From JAVBKV01 sp031553885 (GTDB lineage Bacteria; Bacteroidota; Bacteroidia; Bacteroidales; Azobacteroidaceae), in assembly GCA_031553885.1 (NCBI GenBank), contig JAVBKV010000063.1, forward strand, positions 1 to 16,938: DNA of 16,938 bases. Direction: 5' to 3'. A program made the translations under genes and the position numbers. Positions 1 through 6,942 of this stretch are shown here, in pieces. Under the pieces are notes generated by a model that searched no databases, was not told the DNA's origin, and saw only the letters and a program-made list of their open reading frames with translations. How positions within the stretch are numbered: the first letter of the stretch is position 1; each line of letters begins with the position of its first letter.

Positions 1-144
1 TGCATAAACTTTACACTTGTAATGAGAGATTATTCCACAGATGTATTTTTCTACAAGATCTTTCCGGTCGGCATTGATTTGTGCATTACGGTTTTTTACA
101 GCAAAAATGATTTGTAAAAAATGTTGGGAATAGGTATTGGCTAT
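1..144 (-). pseudogene. tnpA: IS200/IS605-type transposase TnpA, 5' fragment with ATA at the start position
   Basis: The minus strand from 144 down to the window edge is open for 48 codons and reads ANTYSQHFLQIIFAVKNRN, then VEKYICGIISHYKCKVYA. I recognise this as the N-terminal part of the Y1 (HUH) single-strand transposase family, which usually begins M-ANTY-T/S-Q and continues into the HUH motif, here beyond the window. The codon where ATG is expected reads ATA (142-144). No ATG, GTG or TTG lies in frame between it and the promoter-like sequence at 176-183. Either the copy is a start-codon mutant or it uses a rare start. The HUH motif and catalytic tyrosine cannot be seen. The family call rests on recognition of the N-terminus only. 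Confidence 0.72.
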
Positions 145-175
145 GGTGTTTTGTGTTTTGATTAAGAATGGACGA

Positions 176-183
176 CAAATGTA
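176..183 (-). promoter_or_regulatory. -7 box upstream of the transposase
   Basis: Read on the minus strand this is TACATTTG, a full match to the Bacteroidota -7 consensus TAnnTTTG. It lies about 30 nt before the expected transposase start. I see no good TTTG -33 box at the usual 19-21 nt spacing. A 7-bp inverted repeat with a 2-nt loop (187-202) sits just upstream. Confidence 0.4.
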
Positions 184-204
184 TAAATTATTTTGAAATA
201 ATGA

Positions 205-445
205 AGGTTTCGCTGCTCTGCAGCTCTGTCTGGCTTGTGTTGCGTCCTTTCCTTTCCGGGGGCTCGCTTGCGCTTCGAACCCCGGCTATGAAGATGTTGG
301 CGCCCTGCGCCGAAAGGGGCGAATGATTCCTGTACAGTTAGCTCCCTTCAAAGACGGTAAGCTGAGCTATTGTGCTTTCTGGGTTACGCCCGTGATTATT
401 GGCTCCGCCGAATGTTGTTCCAAATTGAATCCCTTCAGGATACAC
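205..445. other. GC-rich noncoding block, possible IS leader or end
   Basis: No convincing gene is visible here. The block is clearly richer in G and C than the AT-rich DNA on both sides. It holds short hairpins: GCTGC-TCT-GCAGC (212-224), CCGGGG...CCCCGG (256-261 with 280-285) and GGCGC-CCT-GCGCC (299-311). It lies upstream of the transposase fragment on the same strand, so it could be the structured leader or end of that insertion sequence. I infer this from position, composition and a general memory of similar blocks near Bacteroidales transposases. The edge near 445 is only estimated from the change in composition. Confidence 0.35.
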
Positions 446-497
446 CTAGGTTAAACATCCGATATTCATATTATTTTATAAAAAAATGTCCAAAAAA

Positions 498-528
498 TTT
501 GGAGATCAAAAAATCATTCTTACATTTG
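498..528 (+). promoter_or_regulatory. Promoter of the ABC/GntR operon
   Basis: TTTG at 498-501 and TACATTTG at 521-528 are separated by 19 nt. This matches the Bacteroidota housekeeping promoter TTTG-N19-21-TAnnTTTG exactly. Transcription would start near 534, about 35 nt before the first gene. Confidence 0.8.
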
Positions 529-530
529 TG

Positions 531-552
531 GTGTATTAGAGATATAGTACAC
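531..552. promoter_or_regulatory. Inverted-repeat operator for the YtrA-type GntR repressor
   Basis: The half-sites are GTGTATTA and TAGTACAC. The arms match at 8 of 11 positions, and the outer GTGTA/TACAC are perfect. This resembles the AGTGTA-spacer-TACACT operators of YtrA-type GntR regulators. The site begins 2 nt after the -7 box and covers the expected transcription start, so a bound repressor would block initiation. The likely ligand is the GntR protein encoded at 2229-2618 in the same operon; that pairing is inferred. Confidence 0.65.
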
Positions 553-569
553 TAATAAATTAAATAATT

Positions 570-1412
570 ATGATTGCCATTTCAAATCTTTGTTTCACTT
601 ACAGTAAAAAGCAAAGCCTGTTTGATGAATTGAGCCTGACCCTTTCTCCGGGTCGTATCTACGGTTTACTTGGAAAGAACGGCACCGGTAAAACGACCCT
701 GCTCAACCTGATGGCAGGTATGCTTTTCCCTCAGGAAGGAAAAATCGAAATTCAGGGAAAGATCCCTGCCCGAAGACAGGTTGGGTTCCTTCAGGAGTTT
801 TTCTTACTTCCCGAGGAGTTTTATGTTCCGGAGGTAAATCCCCGGGAGTATGCAAAGCTATATGCTTCGTTCTATCCTGCTTTCAGCAGTGAGCAGTACA
901 ACCAGTACCTGAAAGAATTGGAAGTGGATCCTAAGCACAAGTTGAATAAAATGTCGATGGGACAACGCAAAAAAGCCTTCATTGCCTTCGCTTTGGCTTG
1001 TAATACCCGTGTTTTACTGATGGACGAGCCAACCAACGGACTGGACATTCCTTCCAAAACACAATTCCGCCGGCTACTGGCATCCGTAGCTACGGAAGAT
1101 CGTTACCTGATCATCTCCACACATCAGGTACGGGACCTGGAAAACCTGATCGACTCGGTCGTTATCCTGGAAAATCACCGGATTGTTTTCAACCACAACC
1201 TGGACGAAGTCGCTTCCCGCTTAAGTTTTGTCGCCTACAACGACTCGGAAAAACCAACCGGTTATCTGTACGACGAACCGGGAGTACTGGGAGGAAAAGT
1301 CATTGTAAGGAACACATCGGAAACCCCATCCCGCATCGACATGGAATTACTCTTCAATGCAATTGTTGCCGGAAAAAATGGTATTCCGGAATTATTCACT
1401 CCAACTAAATAA
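570..1412 (+). CDS. ABC transporter ATP-binding protein (YtrB-like)
   Basis: This 280-residue protein is the cytoplasmic ATPase of an ABC exporter. All core motifs are visible: Walker A GKNGTGKT (residues 35-42), Q-loop Gln75, a degenerate signature MSMGQR (129-133 region, usually LSGGQ), Walker B VLLMDEP (148-154, catalytic Glu153), D-loop NGLD and H-loop His185. About 70 residues follow the nucleotide-binding domain, which is common in single-domain exporters of this type. It is the first gene of the operon, starts about 35 nt after the predicted transcription start, and is followed after 10 bp by the permease. The pairing with a YtrA-type GntR gene points to a cell-envelope or antimicrobial-stress exporter. 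The substrate cannot be read from the sequence. Confidence 0.93.
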   Translation: MIAISNLCFTYSKKQSLFDELSLTLSPGRIYGLLGKNGTGKTTLLNLMAGMLFPQEGKIEIQGKIPARRQVGFLQEFFLLPEEFYVPEVNPREYAKLYASFYPAFSSEQYNQYLKELEVDPKHKLNKMSMGQRKKAFIAFALACNTRVLLMDEPTNGLDIPSKTQFRRLLASVATEDRYLIISTHQVRDLENLIDSVVILENHRIVFNHNLDEVASRLSFVAYNDSEKPTGYLYDEPGVLGGKVIVRNTSETPSRIDMELLFNAIVAGKNGIPELFTPTK

Positions 1413-1422
1413 CAGATCGATT

Positions 1423-2226
1423 ATGAACATGACATTTAATATACAGCGTTTTACCAGGCTATTCATAAATGAATGGCTGATAAACAAGAAAAAACTGGCT
1501 TTGTTCTGGGGAGGAATGGTTGCATTCCCTGCCTTATTTTTTATGCTGACTGCAGTTTCTAAAACAGCCGTTATTTCAATACTCGGTTTTTCATTCTTTT
1601 TTACATTGGTTATGATATTTCAGGCCTTGATCATATCGGTCCATTACCATGACCTTACTTCTAAAAACCAGACTCAGTCTTTATTGCTGTTGCCCGCGTC
1701 ACAAACAGAGAAATTCATGGCTAAATTTATAAACTGTGCCGTTATCTTTCCTTTACTGGCGCTGTGTTATATCTGGATTATGATGCAAGTAACAGATCTT
1801 TACAACGATTGGGCCAAGCTTACTTTCAATCTGGGAAAACCAGAAAACGATTGGCTCAGGCAAATCGTTGAGTTTGATATGATCTGGATCTCTTTGATCT
1901 GTGCCTGGATTTTCAACATTGCTATATTCCTCTGGGGCGCCCATACTTTTAAAAAATGGATAATTGTCAAAACCTTTCTGTTCTGGCTAATATTCACTCT
2001 TTTATTGATACCTATTACCGGATGTATTTATGCATTGATGAGCGGACATTTCCCAAAAGTTTATATTCCATTCATTATCAATGATCAGGTAGGACCAGAT
2101 TACAATTGGAACTTTAGTTACAGTGTGTTGTTTCAAAATCCGTTTCTCTATCATTGGATTTCAGTTATCATAAGTCTTTTATTGATAATTATTGCACGGG
2201 TTAAGTATAACGAAAAAACAGTATAA
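1423..2226 (+). CDS. ABC-2-like permease
   Basis: This 267-residue membrane protein is the likely partner of the ATPase just upstream. I chose the ATG at 1423, 10 bp after the ATPase stop, because the reading frame extends upstream to 1357 only by running into the ATPase gene and that extension has no membrane or domain character. About six hydrophobic segments are visible, beginning near residues 26-45, 49-73, 106-122, 151-172, 178-202 and 244-258. A cytoplasmic stretch SLLLLPASQTEKF follows the second segment. This LPAS..EK motif is typical of small ABC permeases in Bacteroidota. The gene ends 2 bp before the GntR gene, which suggests translational coupling. Substrate unknown. Confidence 0.85.
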   Translation: MNMTFNIQRFTRLFINEWLINKKKLALFWGGMVAFPALFFMLTAVSKTAVISILGFSFFFTLVMIFQALIISVHYHDLTSKNQTQSLLLLPASQTEKFMAKFINCAVIFPLLALCYIWIMMQVTDLYNDWAKLTFNLGKPENDWLRQIVEFDMIWISLICAWIFNIAIFLWGAHTFKKWIIVKTFLFWLIFTLLLIPITGCIYALMSGHFPKVYIPFIINDQVGPDYNWNFSYSVLFQNPFLYHWISVIISLLLIIIARVKYNEKTV

Positions 2227-2228
2227 TT

Positions 2229-2618
2229 ATGCAATTCACAGATTCACAAGCCATTTATCTTCAAATCGCTGGTTTTATCGAAGAGAAGATATTACGAAAA
2301 GAATGGAAGGCGGAAGAACGTATACCGTCTGTCAGGGACATGGCTGTGGCAATGGAGGTCAACCCCAATACGGTGGTAAGGACGTATGAATTGCTTCAGC
2401 AGAAAGAGATCATTTACAACAAAAGAGGAATCGGCTATTTCGTTTCGGGAAACGCCCTGGAACAGGTATTGAATGAACAACGGAAGTATTTCACTGACCA
2501 GGAACTGCCCCGTTTTTTCAAAACCATTTCCCTGCTCCGGTTTTCCATGGACGAAATCAATTCTTTGTATCAATCTTATATCCAGCAAACTCATGAAAAA
2601 GATGAAACTATCCAATAA
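2229..2618 (+). CDS. GntR-family transcriptional repressor, YtrA type
   Basis: This 129-residue regulator has the GntR winged helix at residues 5-75: IYLQIAGFIEEKI, then ERIPSVRDMAVAM, then NPNTVVRTYELL as the recognition helix, and a wing ending GIGYFV. Only about 50 residues follow, mostly helical, so there is no large ligand-binding domain; this defines the YtrA subfamily. Such proteins usually repress their own ABC operon, and an inverted repeat of the right type lies at 531-552 over the operon's transcription start. The gene is third in the operon, 2 bp after the permease; many related operons have it first. The next gene begins inside its last codons. Confidence 0.92.
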   Translation: MQFTDSQAIYLQIAGFIEEKILRKEWKAEERIPSVRDMAVAMEVNPNTVVRTYELLQQKEIIYNKRGIGYFVSGNALEQVLNEQRKYFTDQELPRFFKTISLLRFSMDEINSLYQSYIQQTHEKDETIQ

Positions 2619-3549
2619 ACTGTTTATCCTGATTCCCGTTATTCTCCTGGGAATAATCACCTACCAATGCTATATCACAAAGAAGGTGATCCCGGACATG
2701 GCAACATTATACGGAAAAACCCCAAGTGCGGAACTTTATCAGACAATCGAGGGGTTGAACTCGTACAAGAAACTTTCTCCCGGTTCGTTTTCTTCCATTG
2801 TTACAGAGGGTGTCTATGTCAATATTATAAAAGGGGAACGGTTTGAAGTTTTTTATAGTCCGTATTTCAACTTGGAGGTGAAGAAGGAAGGAGACAAGTT
2901 AAAGATAAAAAATAAAGCTGTAGAGAAACGCTATATTTCAGATGTCAGGAGTTGTCCGGTCTTCGTTTTTATGCCTGAAGAGCCGGATTCCATAACGGTA
3001 TACAATAACAGGACAATGATGTTGCATTTTTATGTACAAGGATTCTCAGGAGCAAAAACCCAATTCTATTTTCAGCCCTTCAATACATCCGATTATGTAC
3101 TGAGCCCGGAGGTTCCTCTTTATCTCTATACGGACATGCAGGAGTTGAACATCAGAATGTATGGAAACACATTAAGAGTTATTCCCTTATTAAAAGATTC
3201 CAACAGCAGCCTCAAAGAAATGAACCTCAATGTGCATGCAGAATCGAGCAACTTTACTTTCTTTGGATATAATAAATTGGAGGAACTCAATGCAGACATA
3301 CATATCAATTCCAGCAATATCAACCTGGAAGTTCCTGAAATAAAGCATATTGAAACAATAAAACTGCAGGGCATTATCAAAGAAGATAATCAAAATTGGA
3401 TTGGAGAACGGAATTATTCAGAAAAACTGTTATTTTCTCAGTGCGATTCCCTTATCGTGGATTTAAGAAATCTCCCGGGAAACTATCAGCTTGAATTTGC
3501 CGCCGATACCTCCGGGATCAAGTACAAATCAATTCAAGTCGACGAATAG
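2593..3549 (+). CDS. Membrane-anchored or exported beta-rich protein, GIN/DUF2807-like
   Basis: I do not recognise this protein with certainty. From the ATG at 2593 it has 318 residues; a second ATG at 2602 is equally possible. Both lie inside the end of the GntR gene. A hydrophobic segment (LFILIPVILLGIITYQCY, about residues 9-26) acts as signal anchor or signal peptide. The rest is beta-rich, with a pattern seen in GIN/DUF2807 proteins: an early V-YVNIIKGERFEVFY strand pair, then L-K-IKNK, followed by repeated alternating strands with Asn/Ser turns (AESSNFTFFGYN, IHINSSNINLEV). Such proteins often sit beside regulatory and envelope-stress operons in Bacteroidota. It is probably periplasmic and co-regulated with the exporter. 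The family assignment is tentative. Confidence 0.7.
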   Translation: MKKMKLSNKLFILIPVILLGIITYQCYITKKVIPDMATLYGKTPSAELYQTIEGLNSYKKLSPGSFSSIVTEGVYVNIIKGERFEVFYSPYFNLEVKKEGDKLKIKNKAVEKRYISDVRSCPVFVFMPEEPDSITVYNNRTMMLHFYVQGFSGAKTQFYFQPFNTSDYVLSPEVPLYLYTDMQELNIRMYGNTLRVIPLLKDSNSSLKEMNLNVHAESSNFTFFGYNKLEELNADIHINSSNINLEVPEIKHIETIKLQGIIKEDNQNWIGERNYSEKLLFSQCDSLIVDLRNLPGNYQLEFAADTSGIKYKSIQVDE

Positions 3550-3550
3550 G

Positions 3551-6500
3551 TCACGACACCACCGTTTCGACCCTGCAATCCTCGACATACCAGAGATAAG
3601 CCTCTATACCGGGATAATTCATTTGCCGTAAAAGAGCTACATATTCTTGAATTTGCTTCCTGTGCGCCGGCCGGACCTCACCGAATTTGTAATCGATAAT
3701 AATCGTCGATTCATCGGAGAGTAAGACCCGGTCGGGCCGCATAGAGGTCAGTTCTCCATCCGTTTCCAACAATACCGTACATTCCCGGTAACTTTTGTAC
3801 CGGCCCGAAAACCACTCATCCACTCCGGATTCAGATATGGCCCGGTGAATTTTATTGATGTAAATCTGCTTTTCTTCCGGGAGGATCAATCCTTCAAACA
3901 GCAACCGGTCGACCGAGCGATCAATATCTCCGGTCGTTTCGATACGGGAAAACAAATCATGCATTACATTTCCGTAAGCCACATAACTTTCCTTCGAAGG
4001 AGCTTCCGGATGAACGAATTCCCGCGATTTATTGGATTGCTTGAATATGGATTTCCCGGCCTGAAAAGGCTTGGAAACAAAAGGAGCAACCAAGGACGGG
4101 AGTGTTTGTTTCAGGGGATTATCCGATGATCCGGCTGCTTCCGGAATACGGGTATCCAGCAGGCCTTTTTCAAAACGTCCGTTTTCTTCGTCGTAACGGC
4201 CTTCTAATTCCGGAATGGAAAACTGCAATAAATCGGAAACAGTCTTGATATCATCGATCGATTCCAGTTTTTTCTTTTGCTTTGCCCATATCATCAGGTT
4301 ATGCTCCGCCCGGGTAAATGCCACATACAGAATGTTCAGGTTATCCATCCAGGACTGGCAGGTTTCTTCTTCGTATTCCCCGGAGAAAACCGTATTGTTC
4401 ATTGACTGGCTGTACTTCACCGGGAGGAGTTCCAGGTCGTACAATCCGGATTTTGGGGTACACCAGACGATTGGATTCCTTTCAGGAAACAGATCCCAGT
4501 CACAGAAAGGAAGCAAGACAGTATGAAACTGTAAGCCTTTGGACTTATGAATGGTCATGGCCCGGACACCTTCCACGGCAGTTCCGGACGGAACGGATTT
4601 GTATTGCAGTTCATCGTTCCAAAATACAAGGAAAGCTGGGATATCGGCCGGATTATCGTTCAGGTAATTGCCGACTGCATCATAAAAAGCAAACAGGTAG
4701 CCGGATTGGCCGGAGATTTGGTCTAACTCGAGCATACGGAAAAGGTGGCCGATCAGTTCGAAAAGGGGCATTTGTCCCAAATCAGATTCTCTTAACGATA
4801 GTTCCGGGGTTAGACTCAATCCTCCCCCTGCCCCCTCCAGAGGGGGATAGCTGACGCCGGCAACCTCCTGCTCCTGCTGAGTGCGTAAGCCTATCCCCCT
4901 CTGGAGGGGGCAGGGAGAGGATTGTTGAAATTTACCAGAATGTTCAGAATCCCCGAATTTCCCAGACTGCCGGATCTCTTGTTGTGCCTGCACAAAAAAC
5001 TCCAACTGCGCCCGATGTACCGGATTCTCCGGATCGGCAATCACCCTCAAAGCCTCTATAATGATCCGTATCGCCGGGGAAGAATTCAATTGAAAAGCCT
5101 CGTTCGATACCACACTGAGGTAATGAGCAGCCGCCAACCCGGGATAATCGGATTTACGTGAAGCCAAATACTCCGCAAGCTGAATAATGCTTTTATTGGT
5201 CCGGGTAAGAATACATATCTCATGAGCAGGAATACCGCTTTCCTGTAACAGCCTCAACTGTTCGAACAACCGTTCGGGAACCAGATCGTTGTACTTAGCC
5301 TCTTCCGTTTTGTCCGGGACGAAATCGATGGAAACAAACCCGGCGTTCGTTGTCTTCTTTGTTTGCTGAACCACATCCGCCGGATCGTAAGTCGCAATGA
5401 AAGGAGACAAATTACCGCTTTCAAAAAGAGAAAAATACTTTTCATTCAGGAGTTGGGCGGCATGTGTAAAGAAATGATTGTTGAAATCAATGACCTCCTT
5501 TTCACTCCGGTAATTGAATCCCAGGGTCTTTGCCGAAGCATGCAGCTCGTTCTCCACCTGATTCAATATGCGCCAGTCTCCGTTTCTCCACCGGTAAATG
5601 GACTGCTTGACATCTCCCACGATCAGACTGAAGTAGTTGTTTGCCAGAATATTGGAAAGCAATGCCTTAAAATTACTCCATTGCAGACGGGAGGTATCCT
5701 GAAACTCATCGATCATGACATGCCGGATTTCGGCTCCTATTTTTTCATAAATAAACGGAGCATCCGACCCGTCGATCATCCGGTTGAGAAAAAGAGCGGT
5801 ATCAGCCAGCATGAAACGGTTATTCTCTGCATTCTGCTCTCCGATTTCCCGGGTAATGTCCCAGATCAATCCCAACTGATGGATATTCCGGGTAATCATC
5901 CGGGAAGTATTGTATTTCCGTAGGATATCCAGGGTCTGATTCAGTAAGGGCATGAAGTTCAATGCAGCCAGGGAAATGATTTCATTTTTCCGTTTGCTTT
6001 TACTTGCCGGCCATTTTTCAGCATCTGTACAACAATCTTCAATAGTACTTCCCCTTTTGGCACCCACGAAATCGCCTTCCGCCAGTTTCTTAAAATAATT
6101 GATTACCGTTCCCTTTCGGCTGAAATCGTCCAATTCCAGTTGGTATTGTATCATTTGAGTATTTACTTCCGACCAGGCTTTCTGAAAAAATGCCTTGCAA
6201 TCTTTCTGTATACGAACATGCTGCGTTTTTAATTCAGTGAATATCTTCGGATTATTTTCCAATTGTTTTTTAAGCACCTGCTCATGTTCCTGGAAATATT
6301 CATCGAAAATACAACGACTGAAATTCAGGATTTCCCGGTCGATCCTCCAGTTACCGCCCTCATCCAGTTTATCTTCGATATATGTGGTCAGCCACTCCAG
6401 AATCTGAGGATTCTCATTGGCCTTTTCAATCATGGAACGGACAGCCTCCGCCAGCACTTTCGAGCTGTTCATCTCCAGATTGAACCGGGAACCCTTTCCT

Positions 6501-6892
6501 AATTCACGGGCCAGGTTCCGTAGTATTTTCTGAAAAAAACTGTCGATGGTAGTAATATACAACCGGCTGTAATCGTGCAGAATGGCATGCAGGACCTTTT
6601 TAGCCTTTTCCTGAATGAGAATCCGGCTCATCGGTCGCTTATCCTCCAGCAATTTTTCCCGGATATCTTTCATAAAGCCCTCCGAATCCTGGCATCCGAA
6701 AGCTAAACCATACAGTTCAGCCAGGATACGCTCCTTCATTTCTCCGGTCGCATCTTTAGTAAAGGTAACGGCCAGAATGTGACGATAAGCCTCTTCCGAA
6801 GGGGAGAGCAGCAACTGCTTGATGTATTCCTGCGCGAGGGTATACGTCTTCCCCGAACCGGCCGATGCTTTGTATATTTTTAATTCAGACAT
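3551..6892 (-). CDS. AddA-like UvrD-family helicase with C-terminal RecB-type nuclease
   Basis: This 1113-residue protein matches the AddA subunit of bacterial double-strand break resection enzymes. Superfamily 1 helicase motifs are in order: Walker A ASAGSGKT (9-16), motif II DEFQDTS (395-401), motif III VGDVKQSIYRWR (near 430), motif IV FNYRS (near 465), motif V AMTIHKSKGLQF (near 780) and motif VI YVAFTRAEHNL (near 860). A RecB-family nuclease ends the protein, with Asp1054, Asp1067-x-Lys1069 and a Q-x3-Y motif (Gln1080, Tyr1084), so it looks catalytically intact. Residues about 657-692 are encoded by an in-frame palindromic element. The usual AddB partner is not in this window. The start follows the PAP2 stop by 50 bp, with a weak -7-like TATCTTAG on the minus strand at 6918-6925. 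The stop is one base from the stop of the convergent operon. Confidence 0.9.
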   Translation of the reverse strand: MSELKIYKASAGSGKTYTLAQEYIKQLLLSPSEEAYRHILAVTFTKDATGEMKERILAELYGLAFGCQDSEGFMKDIREKLLEDKRPMSRILIQEKAKKVLHAILHDYSRLYITTIDSFFQKILRNLARELGKGSRFNLEMNSSKVLAEAVRSMIEKANENPQILEWLTTYIEDKLDEGGNWRIDREILNFSRCIFDEYFQEHEQVLKKQLENNPKIFTELKTQHVRIQKDCKAFFQKAWSEVNTQMIQYQLELDDFSRKGTVINYFKKLAEGDFVGAKRGSTIEDCCTDAEKWPASKSKRKNEIISLAALNFMPLLNQTLDILRKYNTSRMITRNIHQLGLIWDITREIGEQNAENNRFMLADTALFLNRMIDGSDAPFIYEKIGAEIRHVMIDEFQDTSRLQWSNFKALLSNILANNYFSLIVGDVKQSIYRWRNGDWRILNQVENELHASAKTLGFNYRSEKEVIDFNNHFFTHAAQLLNEKYFSLFESGNLSPFIATYDPADVVQQTKKTTNAGFVSIDFVPDKTEEAKYNDLVPERLFEQLRLLQESGIPAHEICILTRTNKSIIQLAEYLASRKSDYPGLAAAHYLSVVSNEAFQLNSSPAIRIIIEALRVIADPENPVHRAQLEFFVQAQQEIRQSGKFGDSEHSGKFQQSSPCPLQRGIGLRTQQEQEVAGVSYPPLEGAGGGLSLTPELSLRESDLGQMPLFELIGHLFRMLELDQISGQSGYLFAFYDAVGNYLNDNPADIPAFLVFWNDELQYKSVPSGTAVEGVRAMTIHKSKGLQFHTVLLPFCDWDLFPERNPIVWCTPKSGLYDLELLPVKYSQSMNNTVFSGEYEEETCQSWMDNLNILYVAFTRAEHNLMIWAKQKKKLESIDDIKTVSDLLQFSIPELEGRYDEENGRFEKGLLDTRIPEAAGSSDNPLKQTLPSLVAPFVSKPFQAGKSIFKQSNKSREFVHPEAPSKESYVAYGNVMHDLFSRIETTGDIDRSVDRLLFEGLILPEEKQIYINKIHRAISESGVDEWFSGRYKSYRECTVLLETDGELTSMRPDRVLLSDESTIIIDYKFGEVRPAHRKQIQEYVALLRQMNYPGIEAYLWYVEDCRVETVVS
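4817..4924. repeat. Palindromic element inserted in frame in the helicase gene
   Basis: Two arms form a near-perfect inverted repeat. The arms at 4821-4850 and 4891-4920 match at 29 of 30 positions, and CAAT/ATTG extends them to 4817 and 4924. The 40 bp between them is partly complementary too. Read in the gene frame the arms give SSPCPLQRGI and SYPPLEGAGGG, peptides I recognise as recurrent in Bacteroidota proteins, where the CCCCCTCTGGAGGGGG palindrome is dispersed. From 4817 to 4924 is 108 bp, exactly 36 codons, so the reading frame is kept. It lies between helicase motifs IV and V, in a region likely to be a surface loop. Confidence 0.85.
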
Positions 6893-6942
6893 GAAATTGC
6901 AAATCAGAAATTATACGCTAAGATACGAAAAGTTTTTTCATC

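Noticed and set aside
370..555. 61-codon open frame on the plus strand before the ABC operon
   Set aside because: It runs across the GC-rich block, the consensus promoter and the operator, has no recognisable protein character and ends at the operon leader.
2292..2660. 122-codon minus-strand frame opposite the GntR gene
   Set aside because: The plus strand encodes a clear winged-helix protein here and the minus frame has no family features.
4318..4854. 178-codon open frame opposite the helicase gene
   Set aside because: It is antisense to conserved helicase motifs V and VI and reads as low-complexity Arg/Ser-rich sequence, typical of a shadow frame.
4817..4924. Palindrome in the helicase gene as an intrinsic terminator
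   Set aside because: It lies in the middle of an intact coding sequence, keeps the frame and has no T-run after the stem.
5363..5923. 186-codon open frame opposite the helicase gene
   Set aside because: It covers the complement of motifs II to IV, whose conservation is explained by the helicase; no domain is seen.
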